DNA of 64,000 nucleotides from Closterium sp. Naga37s-1 (GCA_947471745.1 CANJKZ010000080.1:2525501-2589500); one strand, 5' to 3'. Numbered from the stretch's first letter, positions 25,001 to 38,050 are shown. The notes: generated by a model not told the origin, from the letters alone. Numbers and translations are program-made.

Positions 25001-27639
25001 GCTTACTGCCTCCCATGTGCTTACTGCCTCCCATGTGCTTACTGCCTCCCATGTGCTTACTGCCTCCCATGTGCTTACTGCCTCCCATGTGCTTACTGCC
25101 TCCCATGTGCTTACTGCCTCCCATGTGCTTACTGCCTCCCATGTGCTTACTGCCTCCCATGTGCTTACTGCCTCCCATGTGCTTACTGCCTCCCATGTGC
25201 TTACTGCCTCCCATGTGCTTACTGCCTCCCATGTGCTTACTGCCTCCCATGTGCTTACTGCCTCCCATGTGCTTACTGCCTCCCATGTGCTTACTGCCTC
25301 CCATGTGCTTACTGCCTCCCATGTGCTTACTGCCTCCCATGTGCTTACTGCCTCCCATGTGCTTACTGCCTCCCATGTGCTTACTGCCTCCCATGTGCTT
25401 ACTGCCTCCCATGTGCTTACTGCCTCCCATGTGCTTACTGCCTCCCATGTGCTTACTGCCTCCCATGTGCTTACTGCCTCCCATGTGCTTACTGCCTCCC
25501 ATGTGCTTACTGCCTCCCATGTGCTTACTGCCTCCCATGTGCTTACTGCCTCCCATGTGCTTACTGCCTCCCATGTGCTTACTGCCTCCCATGTGCTTAC
25601 TGCCTCCCATGTGCTTACTGCCTCCCATGTGCTTACTGCCTCCCATGTGCTTACTGCCTCCCATGTGCTTACTGCCTCCCATGTGCTTACTGCCTCCCAT
25701 GTGCTTACTGCCTCCCATGTGCTTACTGCCTCCCATGTGCTTACTGCCTCCCATGTGCTTACTGCCTCCCATGTGCTTACTGCCTCCCATGTGCTTACTG
25801 CCTCCCATGTGCTTACTGCCTCCCATGTGCTTACTGCCTCCCATGTGCTTACTGCCTCCCATGTGCTTACTGCCTCCCATGTGCTTACTGCCTCCCATGT
25901 GCTTACTGCCTCCCATGTGCTTACTGCCTCCCATGTGCTTACTGCCTCCCATGTGCTTACTGCCTCCCATGTGCTTACTGCCTCCCATGTGCTTACTGCC
26001 TCCCATGTGCTTACTGCCTCCCATGTGCTTACTGCCTCCCATGTGCTTACTGCCTCCCATGTGCTTACTGCCTCCCATGTGCTTACTGCCTCCCATGTCG
26101 CTTACTGCCTCCCATGTGGCTTACTGCCTCCCATGTGCTTACTGGCCTCCCATGTGCTTACTGCCTCCCATGTGCTTACTGCCTCCCATGTGCTTACTGC
26201 CTCCCATGTGCTTACTGCCTCCTATGTGCTTACTGCCTCCCATGTGCTTACTGCCTCCCATGTGCTTACTGCCTCCATGTGCTTACTGCCTCCCATGTGC
26301 TTACTGCCTCCCATGTGCTTACTGCCTCCCATGTGCTTACTGCCTCCCATGTGCTTACTGCCTCCCATGTGGCTTACTGCCTCCCATGTGCTTACTGCCT
26401 CCCATGTGCTTACTGCCTCCCATGTGCTACTGCCTCCCATGTGCTTACTGCCTCCCATGTGCTTACTGCCTCCCATGTGCTTACTGCCTCCCATGTGCTT
26501 ACTGCCTCCCATGTGCTTACTGCCTCCCATGTGCTTACTGCCTCCCATGTGCTTACTGCCTCCCATGTGCTTACTGCCTCCCATGTGCTTACTGCCTCCC
26601 ATGTGCTTACTGCCTCCCATGTGCTTACTGCCTCCCATGTGCTTACTGCCTCCCATGTGCTTACTGCCTCCCATGTGCTTACTGCCTCCCATGTGCTTAC
26701 TGCCTCCCATGTGCTTACTGCCTCCCATGTGCTTACTGCCTCCCATGTGCTTACTGCCTCCCATGTGCTTACTGCCTCCCATGTGCTTACTGCCTCCCAT
26801 GTGCTTACTGCCTCCCATGTGCTTACTGCCTCCCATGTGCTTACTGCCTCCCATGTGCTTACTGCCTCCCATGTGCTTACTGCCTCCCATGTGCTTACTG
26901 CCTCCCATGTGCTTACTGCCTCCCATGTGCTTACTGCCTCCCATGTGCTTACTGCCTCCCATGTGCTTACTGCCTCCCATGTGCTTACTGCCTCCCATGT
27001 GCTTACTGCCTCCCATGTGCTTACTGCCTCCCATGTGCTTACTGCCTCCCATGTGCTTACTGCCTCCCATGTGCTTACTGCCTCCCATGTGCTTACTGCC
27101 TCCCATGTGCTTACTGCCTCCCATGTGCTTACTGCCTCCCATGTGCTTACTGCCTCCCATGTGCTTACTGCCTCCCATGTGCTTACTGCCTCCCATGTGC
27201 TTACTGCCTCCCATGTGCTTACTGCCTCCCATGTGCTTACTGCCTCCCATGTGCTTACTGCCTCCCATGTGCTTACTGCCTCCCATGTGCTTACTGCCTC
27301 CCATGTGCTTACTGCCTCCCATGTGCTTACTGCCTCCCATGTGCTTACTGCCTCCCATGTGCTTACTGCCTCCCATGTGCTTACTGCCTCCCATGTGCTT
27401 ACTGCCTCCCATGTGCTTACTGCCTCCCATGTGCTTACTGCCTCCCATGTGCTTACTGCCTCCCATGTGCTTACTGCCTCCCATGTGCTTACTGCCTCCC
27501 ATGTGCTTACTGCCTCCCATGTGCTTACTGCCTCCCATGTGCTTACTGCCTCCCATGTGCTTACTGCCTCCCATGTGCTTACTGCCTCCCATGTGCTTAC
27601 TGCCTCCCATGTGCTTACTGCCTCCCATGTGCTTACTGC

Positions 27640-30600
27640 CCTCCCATGTGCTTACTGCCTCCCATGTGCTTACTGCCTCCCATGTGCTTACGGCCTCCCA
27701 TGTGCTTACTGCCTCCATTTACCCCATGTGCTTACTGCCTCCCATGTGCTTACTGCCTCCCAGTGTCTTACGCCTCCCCTGTGCTTACTGCCTCCCAGTG
27801 CTTACTGCCTCCATGTGCTTACTGCCTCCCATGTGCTTACTGCCTCCATGTGCTTACTGCCTCCCATGTGCTTACTGCCTCCCATGTGCTTACTGCCTCC
27901 CATGTGCTTACTGCCCTCCCATGTGCTTACTGCCTCCCATGTGCTTACTGCCTCCCATGTGCTTACTGCCTCCATGTGCTTACTGCCTCCCATGTGCTTA
28001 CTGCCTCCCATGTGCTTACTGCCTCCCATGTGCTTACTGCCTCCCATGTGCTTACTGCCTCCCATGTGCTTACTGCCTCCCATGTGCTTACTGCCTCCCA
28101 TGTGCTTACTGCCTCCCATGTGCTTACTGCCTCCCCATGTGCTTACTGCCTCCCATGTGCTTAATGCCTCCCATGTTGCTTACTGCCTCATGTGCTTACT
28201 GCCTCCCATGTGCTTACTGCCTCCCATGTGCTTACTGCCTCCATGTGCCTCCCATGTGCTTACTGCCTCCCATGTGCTTACTTGCCTCCCATGTGCTTAC
28301 TGCCTCCCATGTGCCTTACTGCCTCCCATTGTGCTTACTGCCTCCCATGTGCTACTGACTCCCATGTGCTTACTGCCTCCATGTGCTTACTGCCTCCCAT
28401 GTGCTTACTGCTCCCATGTGCTTACTGCTCCCATGTGCTTACTGCCTCCCATGTGCCTTACTGCCTCCCATGTGCTTACTGCCTCCCATGGTGCTTACTG
28501 CCTCCCATGTGCTTACTGCCTCCCATGTGCTTACTGCCTCCCATGTGCTTACTGCCTCCCATGTGCTTACTGCCTCCCATGTGCTTACTGCCTCCATGTG
28601 CTTACTGCCTCCCATGTGCTTACTGCCTCCCATGTGCTTACTGCCTCCCATGTGGCTTACTGCCTCCCATGTGCTTAAGTGCCTCCCATGTGCTTACTGC
28701 CTCCCATGTGCTTACTGCCTCCCATGTGCTTACTGCCTCCATGTGCTTACTGCCTCCCATGTGCTTACTGCCTCCCATGTGCTTACTGCCTCCCATGTGC
28801 TTACTGCCTCCCATGTGCTTACTGCCTCCCATGTGCTTACATGACTCCCATGTGCTTACTGCCTCCCATGTGCTTACTGCCTCCCATGTGGCTTACTTGC
28901 CTCCCATGTGCTTACTGCCTCCCATGTGCTTACTGCCTCCCATGTGCTTACATGCCATCCATGTGCTTACTGCCTCCCATGTGCTGACTGCACTCCCATG
29001 TGCTTACTGCCTCCCATGTGCTTACTGCCTCCATGTGCGTACTGCCTCCATGTGCTTACTGCCTCCCATGTGCTTACTGCCTCCCATGGCTTACTGCCTC
29101 CCATGTGCTTACTGCCTCCCATGTGCTTACTGCCTCCCATGTGCTTACTGCCTCCCATGTGCTTACTGCCTCCCATGTGCTTACTGCCTCCCATGTGCTT
29201 CCTGCCTCCCATGTGGCTTACTGCCTCCGCATGTGCTTACTGCCTCCCATGTGCTTACTCCTCCCATGTGCTTACTGCCTCCCATGTGCTTACTGCCTCC
29301 CATGTGCTTACTGCCTCCCATGTGCTTACTGCCTCCATGTGCTTACTGCCTCCCATGTGCTTAGCCTCCATGCCTCCCATGTGCTTACTGCCTCCCATGT
29401 GCTTACTGCCTCCCATGTGCTTACTGCCTCCCATGTGCTTACTGCCTCCCATGTGCTTACTGCCTCCCATGTGCTTACTGCCTCCCATGTGCTTACTGCC
29501 TCCCATGTGCTTACCTGCCTCCCATGTGCTTACTGCCTACCCATGTGCTTACTGCCTCCCATGTGCTTACTGCCTCCCATGTGCTTACTGCCTCCCATGT
29601 GCTTACTGCCTCCATGTGCTTACTGCCTCCCATGTGCCTTACTGCCTCCCATGTGCTTACTGCCTCCCATGTGCTTACTGCCTCCCATGTGCTTACTGCC
29701 TCCCATGTGCTTACTGCCTCCCATGTGCTTACTGCCTCCCATGTGCTTACTGCCTCCCATGTGCTTACTGCCTCCCATGTGCTTACTGCCTCCCATGTGC
29801 TTACTGCCTCCATGTGCTTACTGCCTCCATGTGCTTACTGCCTCCAATGTGCTTACTGCCTCCCATGTGCTTACTGCCTCCCATGTGCTTACTGCCTCCC
29901 ATGTGCTTACTGCCTCCCATGTGCTTACTGCCTCCCATGTGCTTACTTGCCTCCCATGTGCTTACTGCCTCCCATGTGCTTACTTCTGCCTCCCATGTGC
30001 TTACTGCCTCCCATGTCTTACTGCCTCCCATGTGCTTACCTCTGCCTCCATGTGCTTCCTACTAGCTCTACTCCATGTGCTTACTGCCTCCCATGTGCTT
30101 ACTGCCTCCCATGTGCTTACTGCCTCCCATGTGCTTACTGCCTCCCATGTGCTTACTGCCTCCCATGTGCTTACTGCCTCCCATGTGCTTACTGCCTCCC
30201 ATGTGCTTACTGCCTCCCATGTGCTTACTGCCTCCCATGTGCTTACTGCCTCCCATGTGCTTACTGCCTCCCATGTGCTTACTGCCTCCCATGTGCTTAC
30301 TGCCTCCCATGTGCTTACTGCCTCCCATGTGCTTACTGCTCCCTGTGCTTACTGCCTCCATGTGCTTACTGCCTCCCATGTGCTTACTGCCTCCCATGTG
30401 CTTACTGCCTCCCATGTGCTTACTGCCTCCCATGTGCTTACTGCCTCCCATGTGCTTACTGCCTCCCATGTGCTTACTGCCTCCCATGTGCTTACTGCCT
30501 CCCATGTGCTTACTGCTCCCATGTGCTTACTGCCTCCCATGTGCTTACTGCCTCCCATGTGCTTACTGCCTCCCATGTGCTTACTGCCTCCCAGTGGCCT

Positions 30601-31500
30601 CCCATGGCTTACTGCCTCCCATGTGCTTACTGCCTACTCTGCCTCCCATGTGCTTACTGCCTCCCATGTGCTTACTGCCTCCCATGTGCTTACTGCCTCC
30701 CATGTGCTTACTGCCTCCCATGTGCTTACTGCCTCCCATGTGCTTACTGCCTCCCATGTGCTTACTGCCTCCCATGTGCTTACTGCCTCCCATGTGCTTA
30801 CTGCCTCCCATGTGCTTACTGCCTCCCATGTGCTTACTGCCTCCCATGTGCTTACTGCCTCCCATGTGCTTACTGCCTCCCATGTGCTTACTGCCTCCCA
30901 TGTGCTTACTGCCTCCCATGTGCTTACTGCCTCCCATGTGCTTACTGCCTCCCATGTGCTTACTGCCTCCCATGTGCTTACTGCCTCCCATGTGCTTACT
31001 GCCTCCCATGTGCTTACTGCCTCCCATGTGCTTACTGCCTCCCATGTGCTTACTGCCTCCCATGTGCTTACTGCCTCCCATGTGCTTACTGCCTCCCATG
31101 TGCTTACTGCCTCCCATGTGCTTACTGCCTCCCATGTGCTTACTGCCTCCCATGTGCTTACTGCCTCCCATGTGCTTTACTGCCTCCCATGTGCTACTGC
31201 CTCCTCATGTGCTTACTGCCTCCCATGTGCTTACTGCCTCCAATGTGCTTACTGCCTCCCATGTGCTTACTGCCTCCCATGTGCTTACTGCCTCCCATGT
31301 GCTTACTGCCTCCATGTGCTTACTGCCTCCCATGTGCTACTGACTACCATGGCTACTGCCTCCCATGTGCTTACTGCCTCCCATGTGCTTACTGCCTCCC
31401 ATGTTGCTTACTGCCTCCCATGTGCTTACTGCCTCCCATGTGCTACTGCCCTCCCATGTGCTTACTGCCTCCCATGTGCTTACGCTCCATATACTGCCTC
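27640..31500 (+). repeat. Variant-rich zone of the 18-bp satellite
   Basis: Units here carry many one- to four-base indels and substitutions (for example around 27,716-27,800, 28,190-28,700, 28,840-29,090, 30,045-30,080, 30,590-30,645 and 31,320-31,495). A second such zone is about 18,740-19,900. Nothing in them resembles an LPCAT exon. The zones look like older, less homogenised sequence between uniform blocks. Confidence 0.75.
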
Positions 31501-34500
31501 CCATGTGCTTACTGCCTCCCATGTGCTTACTGCCTCCCATGTGCTTACTGCCTCCCATGTGCTTACTGCCTCCCATGTGCTTACTGCCTCCCATGTGCTT
31601 ACTGCCTCCCATGTGCTTACTGCCTCCCATGTGCTTACTGCCTCCCATGTGCTTACTGCCTCCCATGTGCTTACTTGCCTCCCATGTGCTTACTGCCTCC
31701 CATGTGCTTACTGCCTCCCATGTGCTTACTGCCTCCCATGTGCTTACTGCCTCCCATGTGCTTACTGCCTCCCATGTGCTTACTGCCTCCCATGTGCTTA
31801 CTGCCTCCCATGTGCTTACTGCCTCCCATGTGCTTACTGCCTCCCATGTGCTTACTGCCTCCCATGTGCTTACTGCCTCCCATGTGCTTACTGCCTCCCA
31901 TGTGCTTACTGCCTCCCATGTGCTTACTGCCTCCCATGTGCTTACTGCCTCCCATGTGCTTACTGCCTCCCATGTGCTTACTGCCTCCCATGTGCTTACT
32001 GCCTCCCATGTGCTTACTGCCTCCCATGTGCTTACTGCCTCCCATGTGCTTACTGCCTCCCATGTGCTTACTGCCTCCCATGTGCTTACTGCCTCCCATG
32101 TGCTTACTGCCTCCCATGTGCTTACTGCCTCCCATGTGCTTACTGCCTCCCATGTGCTTACTGCCTCCCATGTGCTTACTGCCTCCCATGTGCTTACTGC
32201 CTCCCATGTGCTTACTGCCTCCCATGTGCTTACTGCCTCCCATGTGCTTACTGCCTCCCATGTGCTTACTGCCTCCCATGTGCTTACTGCCTCCCATGTG
32301 CTTACTGCCTCCCATGTGCTTACTGCCTCCCATGTGCTTACTGCCTCCCATGTGCTTACTGCCTCCCATGTGCTTACTGCCTCCCATGTGCTTACTGCCT
32401 CCCATGTGCTTACTGCCTCCCATGTGCTTACTGCCTCCCATGTGCTTACTGCCTCCCATGTGCTTACTGCCTCCCATGTGCTTACTGCCTCCCATGTGCT
32501 TACTGCCTCCCATGTGCTTACTGCCTCCCATGTGCTTACTGCCTCCCATGTGCTTACTGCCTCCCATGTGCTTACTGCCTCCCATGTGCTTACTGCCTCC
32601 CATGTGCTTACTGCCTCCCATGTGCTTACTGCCTCCCATGTGCTTACTGCCTCCCATGTGCTTACTGCCTCCCATGTGCTTACTGCCTCCCATGTGCTTA
32701 CTGCCTCCCATGTGCTTACTGCCTCCCATGTGCTTACTGCCTCCCATGTGCTTACTGCCTCCCATGTGCTTACTGCCTCCCATGTGCTTACTGCCTCCCA
32801 TGTGCTTACTGCCTCCCATGTGCTTACTGCCTCCCATGTGCTTACTGCCTCCCATGTGCTTACTGCCTCCCATGTGCTTACTGCCTCCCATGTGCTTACT
32901 GCCTCCCATGTGCTTACTGCCTCCATGTGCTTACTGCCTCCCATGTGCTTACTGCCTCCCATGTGCTTACTGCCTCCCATGTGCTTACTGCCTCCCATGT
33001 GCTTACTGCCTCCCATGTGCTTACTGCCTCCCATGTGCTTACTGCCTCCCATGTGCTTACTGCCTCCCATGTGCTTACTGCCTCCCATGTGCTTACTGCC
33101 TCCCATGTGCTTACTGCCTCCCATGTGCTTACTGCCTCCATGTGCTTACTGCCTCCCATGTGCTTACTGCCTCCCATGTGCTTACTGCCTCCCATGTGCT
33201 TACTGCCTCCCATGTGCTTACTGCCTCCCATGTGCTTACTGCCTCCCATGTGCTTACTGCCTCCCAGTGTGCTTACTGCCTCCCATGTGCTTACTGCCTC
33301 CCATGTGCTTACTGCCTCCCATGTGCTTACTGCCTCCCATGTGCTTACTGCCTCCCATGTGCTTACTGCCTCCCATGTGCTTACTGCCTCCCATGTGCTT
33401 ACTGCCTCCCATGTGCTTACTGCCTCCCATGTGCTTACTGCCTCCCATGTGCTTACTGCCTCCCATGTGCTTACTGCCTCCCATGTGCTTACTGCCTCCC
33501 ATGTGCTTACTGCCTCCCATGTGCTTACTGCCTCCATGTGCTTACTGCCTCCCATGTGCTTACTGCCTCCCATGTGCTTACTGCCTCCCATGTGCTTACT
33601 GCCTCCCATGTGCTTACTGCCTCCCATGTGCTTACTGCCTCCCATGTGCTTACTGCCTCCCATGTGCTTACTGCCTCCCATGTGCTTACTGCCTCCCATG
33701 TGCTTACTGCCTCCCGATGTGCTTACTGCTCCCATGTGCTTACTGCCTCCCATGTGCTTACTGCCTCCCATGTGCTTACTGCCTCCCATGTGCTTACTGC
33801 TCCCATGTGCTTACTGCCTCCCATGTGCTTACTGCCTCCCATGTGCTTACTGCCTCCCATGTGCTTACTGCCTCCCATGTGCTTACTGCCTCCCATGTGC
33901 TTACTGCCTCCCATGTGCTTACTGCCTCCCATGTGCTTACTGCCTCCCATGTGCTTACTGCCTCCCATGTGCTTACTGCCTCCCATGTGCTTACTGCCTC
34001 CCATGTGCTTACTGCCTCCCATGTGCTTACTGCCTCCCATGTGCTTACTGCCTCCCATGTGCTTACTGCCTCCCATGTGCTTACTGCCTCCCATGTGCTT
34101 ACTGCCTCCCATGTGCTTACTGCCTCCCATGTGCTTACTGCCTCCCATGTGCTTACTGCCTCCCATGTGCTTACTGCCTCCCATGTGCTTACTGCCTCCC
34201 ATGTGCTTACTGCCTCCCATGTGCTTACTGCCTCCCATGTGCTTACTGCCTCCCATGTGCTTACTGCCTCCCATGTGCTTACTGCCTCCCATGTGCTTAC
34301 TGCCTCCCATGTGCTTACTGCCTCCCATGTGCTTACTGCCTCCCATGTGCTTACTGCCTCCCATGTGCTTACTGCCTCCCATGTGCTTACTGCCTCCCAT
34401 GTGCTTACTGCCTCCCATGTGCTTACTGCCTCCCATGTGGCTTACTGCCTCCCATGTGCTTACTGCCTCCCATGTGCTTACTGCCTCCCATGGTGCTTAC

Positions 34501-36771
34501 TGCCTCCCATGTGGCTTACTGCCTCCCATGTGCTTACTGCCTCCCATGTGCTTACTGCCTCCCATGTGCTTACTGCCTCCCATGTGCTTACTGCCTCCCA
34601 TGTGCTTACTGCCTCCCATGTGCTTACTGCCTCCCATGTGCTTACTGCCTCCCATGTTGCTTACTGCCTCCCATGTGCTTACTGCCTCCCATGTGCTTAC
34701 TGCCTCCCATGTGCTTACTGCCTCCCATGTGCTTACTGCCTCCCATGTGCTTACTGCCTCCCATGTGCTTACTGCCTCCCATGTGCTTACTGCCTCCCAT
34801 GTGCTTACTGCCTCCCATGTGCTTACTGCCTCCCATGTGCTTACTGCCTCCCATGTGCTTACTGCCTCCCATGTGCTTACTGCCTCCCATGTGCTTACTG
34901 CCTCCCATGTGCTTACTGCCTCCCATGTGCTTACTGCCTCCCATGTGCTTACTGCCTCCCATGTGCTTACTGCCTCCCATGTGCTTACTGCCTCCCATGT
35001 GCTTACTGCCTCCCATGTGCTTACTGCCTCCCATGTGCTTACTGCCTCCCATGTGCTTACTGCCTCCCATGTGCTTACTGCCTCCCATGTGCTTACTGCC
35101 TCCCATGTGCTTACTGCCTCCCATGTGCTTACTGCCTCCCATGTGCTTACTGCCTCCCATGTGCTTACTGCCTCCCATGTGCTTACTGCCTCCCATGTGC
35201 TTACTGCCTCCCATGTGCTTACTGCCTCCCATGTGCTTACTGCCTCCCATGTGCTTACTGCCTCCCATGTGCTTACTGCCTCCCATGTGCTTACTGCCTC
35301 CCATGTGCTTACTGCCTCCCATGTGCTTACTGCCTCCCATGTGCTTACTGCCTCCCATGTGCTTACTGCCTCCCATGTGCTTACTGCCTCCCATGTGCTT
35401 ACTGCCTCCCATGTGCTTACTGCCTCCCATGTGCTTACTGCCTCCCATGTGCTTACTGCCTCCCATGTGCTTACTGCCTCCCATGTGCTTACTGCCTCCC
35501 ATGTGCTTACTGCCTCCCATGTGCTTACTGCCTCCCATGTGCTTACTGCCTCCCATGTGCTTACTGCCTCCCATGTGCTTACTGCCTCCCATGTGCTTAC
35601 TGCCTCCCATGTGCTTACTGCCTCCCATGTGCTTACTGCCTCCCATGTGCTTACTGCCTCCCATGTGCTTACTGCCTCCCATGTGCTTACTGCCTCCCAT
35701 GTGCTTACTGCCTCCCATGTGCTTACTGCCTCCCATGTGCTTACTGCCTCCCATGTGCTTACTGCCTCCCATGTGCTTACTGCCTCCCATGTGCTTACTG
35801 CCTCCCATGTGCTTACTGCCTCCCATGTGCTTACTGCCTCCCATGTGCTTACTGCCTCCCATGTGCTTACTGCCTCCCATGTGCTTACTGCCTCCCATGT
35901 GCTTACTGCCTCCCATGTGCTTACTGCCTCCCATGTGCTTACTGCCTCCCATGTGCTTACTGCCTCCCATGTGCTTACTGCCTCCCATGTGCTTACTGCC
36001 TCCCATGTGCTTACTGCCTCCCATGTGCTTACTGCCTCCCATGTGCTTACTGCCTCCCATGTGCTTACTGCCTCCCATGTGCTTACTGCCTCCCATGTGC
36101 TTACTGCCTCCCATGTGCTTACTGCCTCCCATGTGCTTACTGCCTCCCATGTGCTTACTGCCTCCCATGTGCTTACTGCCTCCCATGTGCTTACTGCCTC
36201 CCATGTGCTTACTGCCTCCCATGTGCTTACTGCCTCCCATGTGCTTACTGCCTCCCATGTGCTTACTGCCTCCCATGTGCTTACTGCCTCCCATGTGCTT
36301 ACTGCCTCCCATGTGCTTACTGCCTCCCATGTGCTTACTGCCTCCCATGTGCTTACTGCCTCCCATGTGCTTACTGCCTCCCATGTGCTTACTGCCTCCC
36401 ATGTGCTTACTGCCTCCCATGTGCTTACTGCCTCCCATGTGCTTACTGCCTCCCATGTGCTTACTGCCTCCCATGTGCTTACTGCCTCCCATGTGCTTAC
36501 TGCCTCCCATGTGCTTACTGCCTCCCATGTGCTTACTGCCTCCCATGTGCTTACTGCCTCCCATGTGCGTTCTCCTTACCCCTTTCCATGCTTTTCTCTC
36601 ATATATTCGTCACCGCTACCACCCATATTTCTATCTCCTATGTGCGTCACCCCTACCACCCATGTTTCTGTCTCTCTCCAGATTATTTATTGGTTTCAAA
36701 GACTGTCTCCCACCCCATACTCTCCCGACCATGTGCATTTTTTCCACCCCCCCACTCTGTGTTACCCGCAG

Positions 36772-37628
36772 GGCTTGAATTGGGGTGACTTCATATTCTT
36801 TGCCAATTGGGCGCTTGTTGTTGCCAGCTCTAAAGGTGTGAACCGACCCCAAAACAACCAGATTTTTGTTCAACGGAGCTTGATTGTTTCATGCATAGAA
36901 ATTGAAGACCACTACAACAATCCCGCAATCTGCTGCACTTCTGACAAGTTGTTTCATTTCCCTTCACATTAGTTTCCATTTTCATTCGTGCACTTCCATC
37001 CCATTTCTATTCCTTCTTCCGAGCCTGTATTCTTTTCCATATCCATCCGATTCTACTGTGCATTCCCATTCCTCTCGCCATATCCATTTTCCATTCCCGT
37101 TCCCACCACCACTCCCATCACCATTCCAAACCCAAATCCCATACCCATTTCCCATTCCCCTTTCTCCACCATGGGATCAAAACCCGTTACTCGGGCTCAC
37201 CAGTTTCTGTGAACTTGTGCTCTAATCCATCCTTCTCAAACCTATCCCTGCTCCCCTTCCCTTCATGTCTCTTCCCCTCCATGCAGCCATCTACCAGCTC
37301 ACGGCAGGAATCCCCAAGGGCACCATCACCCACCGCATTGTGGCACTTCTTCATACCCTCTATAGCATCTTCGTCTCTACCTACATGGCCAGCGCCTTCT
37401 GCGTGAGTGTGCACACTAAAATTTTATGGACTCTCCAGTAAGTTTTGCTGCTGGGGCCGTAAAGCTCGCTCTGGGCCGCCACGCATCTCCGCTGCCCACT
37501 CCTTTATGCGCATTGCCTCTCGTTTGACTGTGTTTGCTATGGTTGTTCTTGCTGTCATCCCAATTCTTCTAATTATTTTGTCTATGGTGTACAAGCCTCG
37601 CCGACCAAAGACTGTCAAGACAGAGTAG
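36772..37628 (+). pseudogene. LPCAT: LPCAT/LPLAT, 3' exons after the satellite
   Basis: The first exon here is 36772-36835, reading GLNWGDFIFFANWALVVASSK. It matches the family segment that directly follows the catalytic Trp-His. The next exon starts at 37287 in matching phase (AIYQLTAGIPKG…LHTLYSIFVSTYMASAF). The predicted C-terminal hydrophobic segment and basic tail (VFAMVVLAVIP…MVYKPRRPKTVKTE, stop 37626-37628) lies in a different frame. The first frame reaches a stop at 37439-37441, and no acceptable intron joins the two: the good donors at 37403 and 37438 have no AG acceptor in the right phase. Either a frameshift or a sequence error lies at about 37403-37500. With the missing upstream exon, this supports a decayed or misassembled gene. 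Intronic sequence fills 36569-36771 and 36836-37286. Confidence 0.78.
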
Positions 37629-38050
37629 CACATGACTGTTTAATGGGCATGAGATGGAAACCCAATCCTATTTATGAGCTTTAATACTATTGAGAAGCAC
37701 CGCATGCCTCTGAACAGATTTGCTCCAGTCATATGCCACATGCCTCCATGGCAGTGAGACGTGTTTGTAAGCAGTCCCTGGAAATCAGCACAACGCATGA
37801 CGTGGTGGCAAAAAATGGGAGGAAAGAAGGATAGGAGCCACTAGTACGGTAGTGTTTTGCCTGTTTGGAATGTTCTGTTTTCGTGGTTTCTTTTTGCAGC
37901 TGGTAACTAGGATTGTGAGTCGTCGTTAATGTTGTCGTCAATGCTGGAAGAATGTGAGAAGGGTACGAAACGGACACATCGAGAAATACTTGCTGTGCGA
38001 GCTGTTCGAGAAGTCTGAAAATTTGACCGCATTTGTTTTTGCGAAGGTCA
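37629..38050. other. LPCAT-GST intergenic region
   Basis: About 420 bp between the LPCAT stop and the GST start, both genes on the plus strand. It should contain the LPCAT 3' UTR and the GST promoter. No gene or repeat is visible. Confidence 0.5.

Larger units (their letters stand above)
7398..36568 (+). repeat. 18-bp satellite array, about 29.2 kb, inside LPCAT
   Basis: Uninterrupted tandem repeat of TGCCTCCCATGTGCTTAC. Span divided by 18 gives about 1,620 units. Long stretches are exact. Others carry single-base gains or losses (CTCCAT for CTCCCAT, CTTTAC, CTTACT duplications) and rare substitutions. The unit is a multiple of three and has no stop in any plus-strand frame, so enormous frames run through it (repeats of PCAYCL, HVLTAS, MCLLPP). 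On the minus strand two frames are also open (GGSKHM, EAVSTW). The plus-strand unit has no AG dinucleotide. It starts within one codon of the conserved KWNI of LPCAT exon 3 and ends about 200 bp before the next recognisable LPCAT exon. No unique segment longer than roughly 20 bp was seen inside. Confidence 0.97.

Noticed and set aside
27640-31500. Missing LPCAT exon hidden in variant-rich parts of the satellite
   Set aside because: Irregular stretches (27,716-27,800, 30,045-30,080, 30,590-30,645, 31,320-31,495) were read; all are damaged repeat units with no Trp-His or Trp-Leu-Arg coding sequence.
7398-36568. CRISPR-like array
   Set aside because: Units are contiguous with no spacers, and the setting is eukaryotic with spliced genes.
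6354-36972. Giant open frames of up to about 4,100 codons on the plus strand and 1,000 codons on the minus strand in the satellite
   Set aside because: They follow from a stop-free 18-bp unit. There is no independent start, no domain, and frames switch at every indel. Only the continuation from LPCAT exon 3 is kept as a question.
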